Assembly: GCA_947454485.1 (NCBI GenBank)
Contig: CANGJJ010000002.1
Location: forward strand, 372,001-436,000
Length of the DNA: 64,000 bases
Reading direction: 5' to 3'
Source: Beijerinckiaceae bacterium
GTDB taxonomy: Bacteria; Pseudomonadota; Alphaproteobacteria; Rhizobiales; Beijerinckiaceae
A model generated the notes under the pieces. It made no database searches, was not told the origin of the DNA, and saw only the letters and a list, made by a program, of their open reading frames with translations. Position 1 is the stretch's first letter, and each line of letters starts with the position of its first letter. The position numbers and the translations under genes were made by a program. This document shows, piece after piece, positions 24,424-34,681 of this stretch.

Positions 24424-25721
24424 CGGCCCACGCTCGCATAGGTAAAGCCAAGGCGGCGCATCTCGTCGGGCCTGTAAATATTGCGCAGGTCGACAAGGAC
24501 AGGGGCTGCGAGTGCAGCTTTGATGCGCTTCATGTCGAGCGCGCGGAAGGCATCCCATTCTGTCACGATCACCAAAGCGTCGGCGCCCTGCACGCAGTCA
24601 TAGGGCTCGTTGCAGAAGGTGACATGCGGCATCAGCGGGCGTGCTTGGTCGATACTCTCAGGATCAAAAGCGCGGATCTTCGCGCCCTTGGCCTCCAGCA
24701 CGGACACAATATCGATTGAGGGCGCATCGCGCATATCATCTGTATTGGGTTTGAAGGCGAGGCCGAGCAGAGCGATGGTCTTGCCAGCCACCGAGCCACC
24801 ACAAGCGGCAATCACCTTCTCGGCCATGGCGCGTTTGCGCGTCGCATTCACCTCGGCAACTGTTTCAACAATGCGGATGCGCGCACCGCTGTCTTGCGCG
24901 GTCTTGATGAGAGCGAGCGTGTCTTTGGGAAAGCAGGAGCCGCCATAGCCGGGGCCTGCATGCAGGAATTTGGCGCCAATGCGATTGTCGAGGCCGATCC
25001 CGCGCGCCACATCCTGCACATTCGCGCCGGTCTTTTCGCACAGATCCGCGATCTCATTGATGAAGGTGATCTTCGTCGCCAGAAAAGCATTGGCGGCATA
25101 TTTGGTGAGCTCAGATGTGCGGCGCGAAGTGAATAGAATCGGTGGTTGGTTGAGATAGAGCGGGCGATAGACTTCGCTCATCACGTCGCGCGCGCGCTGA
25201 TCTTCCGTGCCAACCACAATGCGGTCAGGCCGCTTGAAATCATTGATCGCTGCGCCTTCACGCAGAAATTCAGGATTGGATACAACGGCGAAATCAGCAG
25301 TGGGTGCTGTCTCGCGGATGATGCGCTCAACCTCATCGCCAGTGCCAACCGGCACGGTCGATTTTGTGACAATAACCGTGAAGCCATCCAGCGCAGCTGC
25401 GATCTCGCGCGAGGCCTCATAGACATAGGTCAAATCCGCATGCCCATCGCCGCGGCGCGAGGGCGTACCAACCGCGATGAAGACAGCGTCCGCTGCTTTG
25501 ACGGCGCTGGCGAGATCCGTGGTGAAGGACAAGCGATTCTGCCGTGCATTGGTGGCGATCAGGTCTCCAAGGCCGGGCTCGAAGATAGGCACTTCGCCGC
25601 GCTTCAAAGCCTCGATCTTGGCCTCGTCTTTATCGACGCAGGTCACCACATGGCCAAAATCCGCAAGGCAGGCCCCTGACACAAGGCCCACATAGCCTGA
25701 GCCAATCATGGCAATATGCAT
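24417..25721 (-). CDS. ugd: UDP-glucose 6-dehydrogenase
   Basis: Oxidises UDP-glucose to UDP-glucuronate, a precursor for surface polysaccharides, with two NAD. The 434-residue protein has the N-terminal Rossmann motif MIGSGYVGLVSGACLADFGH and the conserved proline/glutamate region FAVVSNPEFLREGAA. The catalytic cysteine lies in GPGYGGSCFPKDTLAL, and the C-terminal UDP-binding domain includes GLAFKPNTDDMRDAPS. All catalytic motifs are intact. It is convergent with kup and lies downstream of maeB on the same strand, 60 bases apart, with no obvious terminator between. Confidence 0.96.
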   Translation of the reverse strand: MHIAMIGSGYVGLVSGACLADFGHVVTCVDKDEAKIEALKRGEVPIFEPGLGDLIATNARQNRLSFTTDLASAVKAADAVFIAVGTPSRRGDGHADLTYVYEASREIAAALDGFTVIVTKSTVPVGTGDEVERIIRETAPTADFAVVSNPEFLREGAAINDFKRPDRIVVGTEDQRARDVMSEVYRPLYLNQPPILFTSRRTSELTKYAANAFLATKITFINEIADLCEKTGANVQDVARGIGLDNRIGAKFLHAGPGYGGSCFPKDTLALIKTAQDSGARIRIVETVAEVNATRKRAMAEKVIAACGGSVAGKTIALLGLAFKPNTDDMRDAPSIDIVSVLEAKGAKIRAFDPESIDQARPLMPHVTFCNEPYDCVQGADALVIVTEWDAFRALDMKRIKAALAAPVLVDLRNIYRPDEMRRLGFTYASVGRV

Positions 25722-25781
25722 GTCAGTTCGTCCTTGTGTTCAAAGGCTCAAGCAAAATCGCGATGTTGCATAAGACGTCGC

Positions 25782-28067
25782 TCAGCCGCCGACATTGAAG
25801 GCGGCCAAGGCAGCCATATTGACGATGTCGGTGTCTTTGGCACCCAGTGGCACAATCTGCACAGGCTTGTCGAGACCAACGATGATTGGACCGAGTACAG
25901 TTGCACCACCAAGCTCCTGCAGCATTTTCGTGCTGATTGAAGCTGAGTGGAACGCTGGCATGACAAGAACATTGGCTGTGTCAGACAAACGACAGAAGGG
26001 ATAGGCCGCCATCAGCTCTTTATTGAGCGCGACATCAGCCGACATCTCTCCGTCATATTCAAAGTCGACGCGCTGCGCATCGAGAATACGCACTGCCTCT
26101 TGCACGCGCGCCGCGCGCTCGCCGGTGGGATGGCCGAAGGTGGCAAAGGCGAGCATGGCAACACGCGGCTCATAACCAAGACGGCGCGCAACACCAGCAG
26201 CCTCAATCGCAATCTGCGCCAGCTCTTCTGCTGTGGGCATTTCAGTGATGGCCGTATCGGCGACAAGCACCGGGCGACCGCGCGCCAGAATGAGCGAGCA
26301 GCCAATCAAGCGATGACCGGGGCGCGGATCAATGACGCGGCGCACTTCTTCCAGTGCAATTGAGAAATTGCGCGTGACGCCCGTCACCATCGCATCGGCA
26401 TCGCCCATATTGACCATGGCGGCTGCGAATGAGTTGCGGTCATTGTTGATGAGGCGCTGGCAGTCGCGGAACAAATAGCCCTTGCGCTGCAGCCGTTCAT
26501 ACAAGAACTGTGCATAGACTGTGTTGCGATGCGACAGGCGCGCATTATGGATCTCGATATTTTTGTCGCTGAGATCAACGCCCGCAAAAGCTGCAGCTTC
26601 GGTGATGCGATCTTCGCGGCCAATCAGAATGGCAGTGCCCAGCCCCTGATTGACGAAGGACACAGCCGCGCGCATCACCTGCTCTTCTTCACCTTCAGCG
26701 AAGACGACGCGCTTGGGATAGCGCCTGACACGCTCGAAGATGCGCTGCAAGGCGCCTGCGACAGGGTCGCGGCGAGCAGAGAGCTGCGCCTGATAGGCCT
26801 CCATATCGACGATGGGCTTGCGTGCAACACCCGACTCCATCGCAGCTTTGGCAACGGCTGCGGGAATGACGCTGATGAGACGCGGATCAAAAGGTGCGGG
26901 GATGATGTAATCACGTCCAAAGCGCGGGCGCGGCCCTTCATAGGCAGCGGCGACCTCGTCAGGCACATCTTCACGCGCCAACATGGCAAGCGCATTGGCT
27001 GCTGCGATCTTCATTTCCATATTGATCGTGGAAGCGCGCACATCGAGCGCTCCCCGGAAAATATAGGGGAAGCCCAGAACATTGTTCACTTGGTTGGGAT
27101 AGTCCGAGCGACCTGTCGCCACGATGCAATCTTCGCGCACCTGATGCGCCTCTTCCGGCGTGATCTCGGGATCAGGATTGGCCATGGCGAAGATGATCGG
27201 ATTGGGGGCCATGCTTTTCACCATTTCAGATGTGAGCGCGCCCTTGACCGAAAGACCAAAGAACACATCCGCGCCGTCGCAAGCCTCACTCAATGTGCGC
27301 GCCTTGGTGACGCAGGCATGGGCGGACTTCCACTGGTTCATGCCCTCGGTGCGGCCTTTGTAGATGACGCCTTTGGTGTCGCACAGAATGACATTCTCAG
27401 GCGCAAAGCCCATGGCCTTGATGAGATCAAGGCAGGCGATGCCCGCCGCGCCCGCACCATTGCACACAAGCTTCGTCTTCTTGATGTCGCGGCCAGTGAG
27501 TTGAATCGCGTTTAAAATACCAGCCGCTGCGATGATCGCCGTGCCATGCTGGTCGTCATGGAAGACCGGAATATCCATCAATTCGCGCAGGCGTTGTTCG
27601 ATGATGAAACATTCAGGCGCGCGGATGTCTTCCAGATTGATGCCGCCGAAGGTCGGGCCGAGATAGCGCACAGCGCCAATGAATTCATCGGGATCTTCGG
27701 TATCAACTTCAAGATCAATGGAGTCGATATCAGCGAAGCGCTTGAAGAGGACGGATTTGCCCTCCATCACCGGCTTGGAGGCCAGCGCCCCCAGATTGCC
27801 GAGGCCCAAAATCGCCGTGCCATTGGTGATGACGGCGACCAGATTGCCCTTGGCCGTATAGTCATAGGCGGTTGAGGGATTTTCAGCGATCGCCAGCACC
27901 GGCACCGCCACGCCCGGCGAATAGGCCAGCGACAGGTCGCGCTGCGTCGCCATGGGCTTGGTGGGTATGATTTCCAGCTTTCCCGGCCGCCCGCGCGAGT
28001 GGAACAGCAACGCCTCTTGATCCGTAATGGTCGGGCGCTTCGGTTTCTGAGGTGTTTTGTCGGCCAT
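25782..28067 (-). CDS. maeB: NADP-dependent malic enzyme with phosphotransacetylase-like domain
   Basis: Decarboxylates malate to pyruvate, making NADPH. The 761-residue protein has two parts. The first, about residues 1-430, is the malic enzyme: [19 protein letters not shown] with the metal-binding aspartates, [16 protein letters not shown] for the dinucleotide, and [15 protein letters not shown]. The second resembles phosphate acetyltransferase ([31 protein letters not shown]). The second domain is usually regulatory, binding acetyl-CoA, and not catalytic. This large MaeB/Tme form is standard in rhizobia and related bacteria. The start at 28067 (MADKTPQ) fits the family better than the ATG at 28082. 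It is divergent from mutS. Confidence 0.95.
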   Translation of the reverse strand: MADKTPQKPKRPTITDQEALLFHSRGRPGKLEIIPTKPMATQRDLSLAYSPGVAVPVLAIAENPSTAYDYTAKGNLVAVITNGTAILGLGNLGALASKPVMEGKSVLFKRFADIDSIDLEVDTEDPDEFIGAVRYLGPTFGGINLEDIRAPECFIIEQRLRELMDIPVFHDDQHGTAIIAAAGILNAIQLTGRDIKKTKLVCNGAGAAGIACLDLIKAMGFAPENVILCDTKGVIYKGRTEGMNQWKSAHACVTKARTLSEACDGADVFFGLSVKGALTSEMVKSMAPNPIIFAMANPDPEITPEEAHQVREDCIVATGRSDYPNQVNNVLGFPYIFRGALDVRASTINMEMKIAAANALAMLAREDVPDEVAAAYEGPRPRFGRDYIIPAPFDPRLISVIPAAVAKAAMESGVARKPIVDMEAYQAQLSARRDPVAGALQRIFERVRRYPKRVVFAEGEEEQVMRAAVSFVNQGLGTAILIGREDRITEAAAFAGVDLSDKNIEIHNARLSHRNTVYAQFLYERLQRKGYLFRDCQRLINNDRNSFAAAMVNMGDADAMVTGVTRNFSIALEEVRRVIDPRPGHRLIGCSLILARGRPVLVADTAITEMPTAEELAQIAIEAAGVARRLGYEPRVAMLAFATFGHPTGERAARVQEAVRILDAQRVDFEYDGEMSADVALNKELMAAYPFCRLSDTANVLVMPAFHSASISTKMLQELGGATVLGPIIVGLDKPVQIVPLGAKDTDIVNMAALAAFNVGG

Positions 28068-28220
28068 GATGGGTCCAGTCACAAATGATTGGCTCGACCT
28101 TACTCACGGGGGCGGCTGCTTCCAATGGGCATTTTGCAGCAAGGTTACGAGACTTTGTCCCCAGCCTGTCATGCGTGGGCGGATGCATGGGCGCAGACAG
28201 CTTGCTAGGGTCCCCCCTGC

Positions 28221-30926
28221 ATGACCCATGAAACTCCCATAGCCAGCACCCAGACGGCGGAGGCCCAGCGCCTGACGCCGATGATGGCGCAATATGTGGA
28301 GATCAAGGCCGCCAATCCGGACTGCCTGCTCTTTTACCGCATGGGCGATTTCTACGAGCTCTTCTTTGGCGACGCCGAAATCGCCAGCCGGGCGCTGGGC
28401 ATTGTGCTGACCAAGCGTGGCAAGCATCTGGGTGAGGACATCCCCATGTGCGGTGTGCCGATTGAGCGCTCGGACGATTATCTGCAGCGCCTGATTGCGC
28501 TCGGCCACCGTGTGGCGGTCTGTGAGCAGGTCGAGGATCCGGCTGAGGCGCGCAAGAGGGGCCCCAAATCCGTCGTCCGCCGCGATGTGGTGCGCCTCGT
28601 CACCCCCGGCACGATCACAGAAGATCGCCTGCTCGAACCCTCCCGGGCCAATGTTCTGATGGCCCTGACAAGGGTACGCGGCAGCGGTGAGGAGTGGATC
28701 TATGGTCTGGCCGCCACTGATATCTCCACCGGCGCCTTCCAGCTGGTCGAGACCAATCAAGCCGGCCTCTCGGCCCAGATTGCCCGTTTTGATCCCCGGG
28801 AAATCGTCGCTTCCGACACTTTGTGCCGGGATGAGGTGATTGAGCGGATGATGAGCGACTGGCGGGTGCCGCTGACCCCTGTCGCCCGTGATGCCAGCGA
28901 TGCCGAGCGGGTGATCTGCGACTGGTATGGCGTTGCAACGCTTGATGGATTTGGCTCTTTCACCCGGGCCGAGATCGCCGCTGCTGCAGCTCTCATTCGC
29001 TATATCGAACGCACCCAGTTCGGCGCCCGCCCGCCGCTCGCAAGGCCCAGCCGTGCCCAGCAGGGTGCGATCATGGAGATTGATGCGGCAACCAGAGCCA
29101 ATCTCGAATTGGTGCGCACCCTGTCAGGTCAGCGCGAGGGCTCGCTTCTGGCCGCCATTGATATGAGCGTCACCTCTGCCGGTGGTCGCCTTCTGGCCGA
29201 GCGTCTCGCGGGTCCCTTGATGGATCCAGCCGCTATTGCTGCGCGGCAGGATGCAGTTGCCTTCTTCCTGGATGATCCGGCTCTGCGGGCAGATGTGCGC
29301 ACGGCCCTTGCCGCGGCACCTGATATTCCGCGCTCGCTCTCGCGCATTGCGATGCAGCGTGGTGGGCCGCGCGATCTGGCAGCACTCGGGCAGGGTGCCA
29401 AAGCCGCCTTGAGCGTTGCACATAGCCTGTCGCATCGCGATTTACCGCAAGAGCTGGCCGTGGCGATGGAGGCTGCGCGCGCGATTGATCCGCAACTCTG
29501 CGAAACTTTTGCAGCCGCTTTGTCCGATGAATTGCCGCTCAACAAACGCGATGGCGGTTTTGTGCGCGCGGGATTTGATGCCGGGCTTGATGAGACACGC
29601 GGCCTGCGTGATGAGAGCCGCCGTGTCATCGCCTCGCTACAAGCGCAATATTGCGAATTGGCTGAGACGAAACAGCTGCGTATCAAGCACAACAATTTCC
29701 TTGGCTGGTTCCTTGAAGTTCCGCAAATGCTCGGTGAGACATTTTTGCGCGAACCTTTGAATGCAACTTTCATTCACCGTCAGACCATGGCCGGTGCCAT
29801 GCGGTTTTCGACGGTGGAATTGTCCGAGCTTGAATCCAAAATAGCGTCAGCGGCAGATCGCGCTTTGGCGCGTGAATTGTCGATCTTTGAGGATCTGTGC
29901 CAAGCTGTTGCGGCGCAGAGTGCGCAACTGAAAGCAGCATCTGATGCGATTGCTGTGCTTGATGTTGCAGCTTCCTTGGCTGAATTGGCGAGCCGTCGTG
30001 CCTGGGCGCGCCCGCAAGTTGATGCCTCGCTTGCTTTCGATATTCAAGCGGGCCGCCACGCGGTGGTTGAGGCGGCTCTTGCTGCGCGCGGCGAGAGTTT
30101 TGTCGCCAATGATTGCAATCTCACAGCCCCCTCAAGCGATGAGGCAGGTCGGATTGCTGTGATCACTGGCCCGAATATGGCTGGTAAATCGACTTATCTG
30201 CGTCAGAACGCACTCATAGCCATTCTCGCGCAAATGGGCAGTTTCGTGCCTGCGCGCAGCGCCACCATTGGCGTGGTCGATCGCTTGTTCTCGCGCGTGG
30301 GCGCAGCTGATGATCTGGCGCGCGGCCGCTCAACCTTCATGGTTGAGATGGTGGAGACGGCAGCCATTCTCAATCAGGCCAGCCCGCGCTCTTTGGTTAT
30401 TCTTGATGAGATCGGGCGTGGCACAGCAACATACGATGGCCTGTCGATTGCGTGGGCCTGCGTTGAGCATCTCCATCAGGTCAATCGCTCGCGCGCTTTG
30501 TTCGCAACCCATTTTCATGAATTGACCCAGCTCACTCAAAAACTACCACGCCTCATCAATCTCACCATGCGCGTGTCGGATTGGCAGGGCGATGTTGTGT
30601 TCTTGCATGAGGTGATGGCAGGCGCGGCGGATCGCTCTTATGGCATCCAGGTTGCCAAACTGGCAGGCCTTCCCTTTGCGGTGGTGGAGCGTGCGCAAAT
30701 CATTTTGAGCGAGCTGGAAGCTTCAGATCGCGCCGCTCCTGTTCAGCAAATGATTGATGACCTTCCGCTTTTCGCGCTGACTCCGGCGCGTGTGGCGCCA
30801 GCAACACAAAGCCTTCGCCTCGATCCTGTTGCGCAAGCACTGGACCAAATAGACCCGGATGAATTATCACCACGGGACGCACTTGAAAAACTCTACGCTT
30901 TGAAAAGAATGCGGACGCAGAATTAG
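28221..30926 (+). CDS. mutS: DNA mismatch repair protein MutS
   Basis: Recognises mismatches and small loops and starts repair with MutL. At 901 residues it is full length. The mismatch-contacting F-x-E motif appears as GDFYELF at residues 42-48. Domains follow in order: connector, lever, clamp, then the ATPase with Walker [16 protein letters not shown], Walker [18 protein letters not shown] and the conserved FATHFHELT. The C-terminal tail ends [10 protein letters not shown], as in other MutS1 proteins. It is divergent from maeB across about 150 bases, in which I recognise no further element. Possibly transcribed with the protease-like gene after it. Confidence 0.97.
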   Translation: MTHETPIASTQTAEAQRLTPMMAQYVEIKAANPDCLLFYRMGDFYELFFGDAEIASRALGIVLTKRGKHLGEDIPMCGVPIERSDDYLQRLIALGHRVAVCEQVEDPAEARKRGPKSVVRRDVVRLVTPGTITEDRLLEPSRANVLMALTRVRGSGEEWIYGLAATDISTGAFQLVETNQAGLSAQIARFDPREIVASDTLCRDEVIERMMSDWRVPLTPVARDASDAERVICDWYGVATLDGFGSFTRAEIAAAAALIRYIERTQFGARPPLARPSRAQQGAIMEIDAATRANLELVRTLSGQREGSLLAAIDMSVTSAGGRLLAERLAGPLMDPAAIAARQDAVAFFLDDPALRADVRTALAAAPDIPRSLSRIAMQRGGPRDLAALGQGAKAALSVAHSLSHRDLPQELAVAMEAARAIDPQLCETFAAALSDELPLNKRDGGFVRAGFDAGLDETRGLRDESRRVIASLQAQYCELAETKQLRIKHNNFLGWFLEVPQMLGETFLREPLNATFIHRQTMAGAMRFSTVELSELESKIASAADRALARELSIFEDLCQAVAAQSAQLKAASDAIAVLDVAASLAELASRRAWARPQVDASLAFDIQAGRHAVVEAALAARGESFVANDCNLTAPSSDEAGRIAVITGPNMAGKSTYLRQNALIAILAQMGSFVPARSATIGVVDRLFSRVGAADDLARGRSTFMVEMVETAAILNQASPRSLVILDEIGRGTATYDGLSIAWACVEHLHQVNRSRALFATHFHELTQLTQKLPRLINLTMRVSDWQGDVVFLHEVMAGAADRSYGIQVAKLAGLPFAVVERAQIILSELEASDRAAPVQQMIDDLPLFALTPARVAPATQSLRLDPVAQALDQIDPDELSPRDALEKLYALKRMRTQN

Positions 30927-30947
30927 TCCCTATTTCATTTTATTTTG

Positions 30948-30969
30948 AGAGGCGATACGCCTCTATTTT
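30948..30969 (+). terminator. Weak intrinsic terminator candidate after mutS
   Basis: AGAGGCG pairs with CGCCTCT around an ATA loop and is followed by ATTTTG. The stem has only seven pairs and the T run is short and interrupted. It sits between mutS and the next gene, so it may lower read-through and not stop it fully. Confidence 0.4.
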
Positions 30970-30978
30970 GAGGTTGCC

Positions 30979-31503
30979 ATGTTTCGTGGACCGGTCTTTT
31001 GGGCGGCCATATTGACGATTGCGACGGGCGTTTTGGGCGCGACTTTGAGTCAGCGCCTTGCGCAACTTACCCCGGCACCTCCCCCCACCCCCAAAATACA
31101 ATCTGCCATGAGCGGTGCCGCATTCTCATCGGCTGCAAGCCTTGAGCTGAAGGCCGATGGTGCTGGCCATTTTTACGCAACCCCCTCCATCAATGGCGTG
31201 CCGATTTCCATGGTGGTCGATACCGGGGCGACGGTGATTGCGCTCAGCTATGAGGATGCGCAGCGCGCCTTCCTGCCGGTGCGCGATATGGATTTCACGC
31301 GCCAGGTCGAGACCGCCTCGGGGACTTTACGGGTGGCCAGTGTCCGCATCCCCACCCTGACCCTTGGCCCCATCTATATGACGCAGGTCGATGCGCTGGT
31401 TTTGCCCCGCCAAGCTGGGCAAACCAATCTGCTGGGCATGAATTTTCTCAAGCGATTGTCCGGCTTTGAGGTCAAATCCGACAGATTGATAATGCGTCCT
31501 TAA
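30979..31503 (+). CDS. Membrane-anchored retropepsin-like aspartic protease
   Basis: A 174-residue protein with one N-terminal membrane anchor (residues 7-24), a proline-rich linker (APPPTPK) and a clan-AA aspartic protease domain. The active-site motif is DTGAT at residues 81-85 in ISMVVDTGATVIALSYEDA. The second conserved block is NLLGMNFLKRLSGFEV. A single-lobe domain must dimerise to form an active site, as in retroviral proteases. This TIGR02281-like family is widespread in alphaproteobacteria; a periplasmic proteolytic role is plausible but the substrate is unknown. It lies between mutS and the phosphohexomutase gene. Confidence 0.88.
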   Translation: MFRGPVFWAAILTIATGVLGATLSQRLAQLTPAPPPTPKIQSAMSGAAFSSAASLELKADGAGHFYATPSINGVPISMVVDTGATVIALSYEDAQRAFLPVRDMDFTRQVETASGTLRVASVRIPTLTLGPIYMTQVDALVLPRQAGQTNLLGMNFLKRLSGFEVKSDRLIMRP

Positions 31504-31586
31504 GGCTTTGCCGCTCTTTTGCCTTGGAGATCGCCTGATATAAGGCAGTTGGCCGCGCTGGCGGTCGCCTTGCAAGAGGACCATCC

Positions 31587-33086
31587 ATGTTTCCCACTCC
31601 CGTCCCGCAGCTGACCCCGAACACCTATGGCTATGAAGCTGGCCCCATGGTGAAGGCGACGGGTTTCCGCGAATATGATGCCCGCTGGCTCTTCGGCAAA
31701 GAAATCAACTTGATGGGCGTGCAGGCGCTGGGCATGGGCCTTGGCACATTGCTGCGCGAAATGGGTGTGAAGCCGGAGCTGGTCACGGGTCACGACTATC
31801 GCGCTTATTCGTCCTCGATCAAATATGCGCTCATCACGGGCCTCATGTCGGCGGGCGTGAAAGTGCATGACATCGGCTTGGCGCTTTCGCCCATGGCCTA
31901 TTTCGCGCAATTTGATCTTGATGTGCCCGCCGTTGCGATGGTCACGGCCTCGCATAATGACAATGGCTGGACCGGCGTGAAGATGGGTGCGCAGCGTCCC
32001 GTCACCTTTGGCCCCGATGAAATGGGCCGCCTGCGCGATATCGTGCTGGGCGGTAAATTTAGCTATGCCGAGGGTGGCTCCTATCGCTTCGTCGAGAATT
32101 TCCGCGAACGCTATATTGGCGATCTCACCAACCGCGCGAAAATCACCCGCAAGTTGAAAGTGGTTGCGGCCTGCGGCAATGGCACGGCGGGCGCCTTTGC
32201 CCCTGAAGTGCTGGAGCGTCTGGGCTGCGAAGTCGTGCCGCTTGATGTTGAGCTTGATCACACGTTCCCGCGCTACAATCCCAATCCCGAAGATATGAAG
32301 ATGCTGCATGCGATCGCGGACAAGGTTCGCGAAGTGGGCGCAGATGTCGGGCTTGGCTTTGATGGTGATGGCGACCGCTGCGGCGTCGTTGACAATCACG
32401 GCGAAGAAATTTTCGCCGACAAGATCGGCGTCATGCTGGCGCGCGATCTGTCCAAACTCTATCCCGCCGCGACCTTTGTGGTGGATGTGAAATCTACCGG
32501 CCTGTTTGCGACCGATCCTGAATTGATCGCGCAGAATGTGAAGGCAGATTATTGGAAGACCGGCCATTCTTATATCAAGCGCCGGGTGACGGAGCTCAAA
32601 GCGCTCGCAGGCTTTGAGAAATCTGGTCACTTCTTCTTCAACGCCCCCATTGGGCGGGGCTATGACGATGGTATTCTGACGGCAATCCATGTGATTGAAA
32701 TGTTGGATCGCAACCCCACCAAATCCATGGCCGATCTCTATACAGCTCTCCCTAAAACCTGGGGTTCGCCCACCATGGCGCCCCATTGCGATGACGAAGT
32801 GAAATACGGCATCGTCGATAAGGTCGTTCACCATTTCCAGCAGATGCAAGCCAAGGGCGAGACGATCATCGGTCAGCCGATTCGCGATCTCGTCACCGTC
32901 AATGGTGTGCGCATCACGGCGCAAGATGGCACTTGGGGTCTGGTGCGCGCATCGTCGAACAAGCCGGAACTCGTTGTTGTTGTTGAGAGCCCGGTGTCAG
33001 AAGCGCGGATGCGCGAGATGTTTGCAGCCGTGGATGGCGTGCTGCGTCAGCATCCTGAAGTCGGTGCTTATAACCAAACAATCTGA
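31587..33086 (+). CDS. Phosphomannomutase/phosphoglucomutase
   Basis: Interconverts hexose 1- and 6-phosphates, feeding GDP-mannose and UDP-glucose pools; 499 residues. The phosphoserine site is in TASHNDNGWTGVKMG, the magnesium loop is GFDGDGDRCGVVD, and sugar specificity comes from the EKSGHFFF segment. The C-terminal phosphate-binding part is WGLVRASSNKPELVVVVE, typical of AlgC-type enzymes with dual mannose/glucose specificity. ugd, which uses the same UDP-glucose route, is about 6 kb away. A good terminator follows before the pilin gene. Confidence 0.94.
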   Translation: MFPTPVPQLTPNTYGYEAGPMVKATGFREYDARWLFGKEINLMGVQALGMGLGTLLREMGVKPELVTGHDYRAYSSSIKYALITGLMSAGVKVHDIGLALSPMAYFAQFDLDVPAVAMVTASHNDNGWTGVKMGAQRPVTFGPDEMGRLRDIVLGGKFSYAEGGSYRFVENFRERYIGDLTNRAKITRKLKVVAACGNGTAGAFAPEVLERLGCEVVPLDVELDHTFPRYNPNPEDMKMLHAIADKVREVGADVGLGFDGDGDRCGVVDNHGEEIFADKIGVMLARDLSKLYPAATFVVDVKSTGLFATDPELIAQNVKADYWKTGHSYIKRRVTELKALAGFEKSGHFFFNAPIGRGYDDGILTAIHVIEMLDRNPTKSMADLYTALPKTWGSPTMAPHCDDEVKYGIVDKVVHHFQQMQAKGETIIGQPIRDLVTVNGVRITAQDGTWGLVRASSNKPELVVVVESPVSEARMREMFAAVDGVLRQHPEVGAYNQTI

Positions 33087-33123
33087 TTTTTGCAGCGAGC
33101 GCTGCTTGCAAAAATTCATGCGA

Positions 33124-33160
33124 ATGTCAGCTCCGAAGTGATTCGGGGCTGGCATTTTTT
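33124..33160 (+). terminator. Intrinsic terminator after the phosphohexomutase gene
   Basis: ATGTCAGCTCCGAA pairs with TTCGGGGCTGGCAT through 14 pairs including two G-U, around a GTGA loop, and ends in six T. It isolates the pilin gene transcriptionally from upstream. A second small inverted repeat (GCAGC/GCTGC) lies just before it, around 33094. Confidence 0.88.
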
Positions 33161-33171
33161 GTAAGCTATGC

Positions 33172-33207
33172 TAGTGTCAATTTTGGGTGCGCCCAATTTT
33201 GATGCTA
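33172..33207 (+). promoter_or_regulatory. Imperfect inverted repeat in the pilin leader
   Basis: TAGTGTCAATTTTGGG and CCCAATTTTGATGCTA face each other around TGCG. Fourteen of 16 positions can pair as RNA, two of them as G-U. The octamer CAATTTTG also occurs directly repeated at 33178 and 33194. It ends 30 bases before the flp start. It could be an operator or a structured 5' leader that stabilises an abundant pilin mRNA. Confidence 0.5.
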
Positions 33208-33237
33208 CCCATTTTCAAAACTGCTTAGGAGCTTATT

Positions 33238-33399
33238 ATGAAAGATCTTTTCACACGTTTTGCGTCTGACGAGTCCGGCGCAACGGCTATTGAATACGCA
33301 CTCATCGCCGCCCTCATCGGCGTGGTCGTGATCGGCGCAGTGACCGCCATCGGCACCAAGGCTTCCGCCAAGTTCCAGATGATCGCGAACAACCTCTAA
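33238..33399 (+). CDS. flp: Flp-type IVb pilin
   Basis: Major subunit of the tight-adherence (Tad) pilus, 53 residues. The leader is short and basic (MKDLFTRFASDESG). The prepilin peptidase site follows the glycine at position 14, giving a mature start ATAIEYALIAALIGVVVIG. The glutamate at +5 and the adjacent tyrosine are the signatures of Flp pilins. An AGGAG ribosome site lies six bases before the ATG. The gene has its own terminators on both sides, so it is a single-gene transcript separate from the cpa genes, as is usual for a subunit needed in excess. Confidence 0.96.
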   Translation: MKDLFTRFASDESGATAIEYALIAALIGVVVIGAVTAIGTKASAKFQMIANNL

Positions 33400-33418
33400 G
33401 GTTTTCGTCTTTCAACGG

Positions 33419-33450
33419 AAACGGCCCCGATCTCTCGGGGCCGTTTTTTA
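33419..33450 (+). terminator. Intrinsic terminator of the pilin gene
   Basis: ACGGCCCCGA pairs perfectly with TCGGGGCCGT around TCTC, extended by flanking A-T pairs and followed by TTTTTT. A strong terminator 20 bases after the flp stop. Confidence 0.95.
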
Positions 33451-33469
33451 TTGTCCGTCTTTCTGTCTG

Positions 33470-33937
33470 TCAGTTGTTGCGTGGGGCCGCTGTCGATGCG
33501 CCATTGCGCGTCGCCGCCTGACCCAAAGTCTCACTCATATGCCGTGCCGTATCGCCCAAGGCAGCTGTTGGCTCGCAACGCGGTGAGCAATGCCAGGATT
33601 CGCGTTCAAACCCACGCTGCAGTGTGAGATTCACACCTTGCAGCGTTGTCACTTTGATACGCGTTTCGCTAATGGCTGTGCCGCTTTGGTCGAGCGCTAT
33701 CAGGTTTGTTTCACCAAAACTTTTTCCTGTCAGCACCATCTTCTGGCCACCACGCAGGATGGTCGCGTCAAGCACAATGGGATTGCCGATGATGATCGTC
33801 GAGACATTCTCGGGCAGTTCGACAATTTTCGCCGTGTCGAGATGGACAACGATGGGCCCCTCGGCGCGGACATTGAGGGGGAGGCTTGTGAGCAGGGCGA
33901 CGGCTAAAATAGAAAGCCTGTTTGTTCTCAAAGACAT
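33470..33937 (-). CDS. Stand-alone pilus-assembly N-domain protein (secretin N-like)
   Basis: Secreted protein of 155 residues with a signal peptide ending SLPLNVRAEG. Residues about 30-105 match the N-terminal domain found before type II/IVb secretins (T2SS-T3SS_pil_N). Here it reads VELPENVSTIIIGNPIVLDA, then MVLTGKSFGETNLIALD, closely parallel to the N terminus of CpaC in this same locus. It lacks any secretin domain. The C-terminal tail holds two cysteines (WHCSPRCEP) that might form a disulfide, then low-complexity sequence. It lies between flp and cpaA on the opposite strand. A role in pilus biogenesis or in secretin assembly is plausible but not shown. Confidence 0.82.
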   Translation of the reverse strand: MSLRTNRLSILAVALLTSLPLNVRAEGPIVVHLDTAKIVELPENVSTIIIGNPIVLDATILRGGQKMVLTGKSFGETNLIALDQSGTAISETRIKVTTLQGVNLTLQRGFERESWHCSPRCEPTAALGDTARHMSETLGQAATRNGASTAAPRNN

Positions 33938-34094
33938 GGGTAAAATCCCTTTTTTAAAAACCAAACAGAGTGTTGCAGAGAATGGTGAATGATGGATGAA
34001 AAATCTGTCTCATGAAGCGCTAGCCTCATGCCAAGTCACGCGTTAAGCTGATCAAGTTGAACACGAAATCATTTTTGACCAAGGCCCTTTCGGA

Positions 34095-34598
34095 ATGCTC
34101 ACTCTTTTCGCTGTCTCGATTTTTCCCTTGCTGATGGTCTATGCCTCTTTGAGCGATGCTCTGACCATGTTGATCCCTAACAAGATTTCGATTTTGCTGG
34201 TGGGTGTTTTTCTGGCGCTGGCCATGGTGAGTGGCATGCCGATGCAAGATGTCGGGCGACATTTCTTGTGTGGATTTTTTATTCTTGCATGCACCTTCAC
34301 ATTATTTTTAATGCGCTTGATCGGTGGTGGTGATGCCAAACTTTGTGCCGCTGTCGCGCTATGGATGGGATTTGGGAATCTCGTCGAGTTTTTGTTTCTG
34401 ACAACATTGATCGGTGCGGGAATTGCCATCCTCTTGATCGCGTTGCGCAAAATTCCATTGCCCCCGAAGCTGCGCCTTGCACCGCTTCTGCAATGGGTTG
34501 GGGAGACAAGATCTGTTCCTTATGGAATCGCCATCGCTGCATCTGGTTTGTATTTTTATATGCAGACGCCAATCTGGTCCGCGCTGGTTGCAATGTGA
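34095..34598 (+). CDS. cpaA: Prepilin peptidase CpaA/TadV
   Basis: Inner-membrane aspartic protease that cleaves the Flp leader and may process pseudopilins; 167 residues with about five or six segments. The first catalytic aspartate is in SLSDALTMLIPNKISILL and the second in the GxGD motif of RLIGGGDAKLCAAVALWMG. The short form, without the N-methylation domain, is normal for Tad systems. It is the first plus-strand gene of the pilus machinery, separated from cpaB by about 80 AT-rich bases that may hold a separate promoter. Confidence 0.93.
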   Translation: MLTLFAVSIFPLLMVYASLSDALTMLIPNKISILLVGVFLALAMVSGMPMQDVGRHFLCGFFILACTFTLFLMRLIGGGDAKLCAAVALWMGFGNLVEFLFLTTLIGAGIAILLIALRKIPLPPKLRLAPLLQWVGETRSVPYGIAIAASGLYFYMQTPIWSALVAM

Positions 34599-34681
34599 TT
34601 TATAAAACTGCGTTAACCTTAATTTGACCCTTTGCCTTTAATGATGGGGATGCATTTTTAAAGCACGTGGATTTTTCCATC

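Noticed and set aside
26529-27515. Open frame of 328 codons on the plus strand
   Set aside because: Antisense to maeB; histidine/arginine-rich composition and no family features.
31500-32924. Open frame of 474 codons on the minus strand
   Set aside because: It lies antisense to the intact phosphohexomutase gene with all its motifs. The long frame is a codon-bias artefact and has no recognisable domain.
33084-33112. TTTTTGC...GCAAAAA inverted repeat after the phosphohexomutase stop, considered as the main terminator
   Set aside because: The inner stem is short and bulged, and no T run follows. The hairpin at 33124-33160 is far stronger.
34611-34661. TTAACCTTAA before cpaB, considered as a CtrA site
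   Set aside because: CtrA boxes need TTAA-N7-TTAA. The repeats here, and those near 43272-43310, have the wrong spacing.
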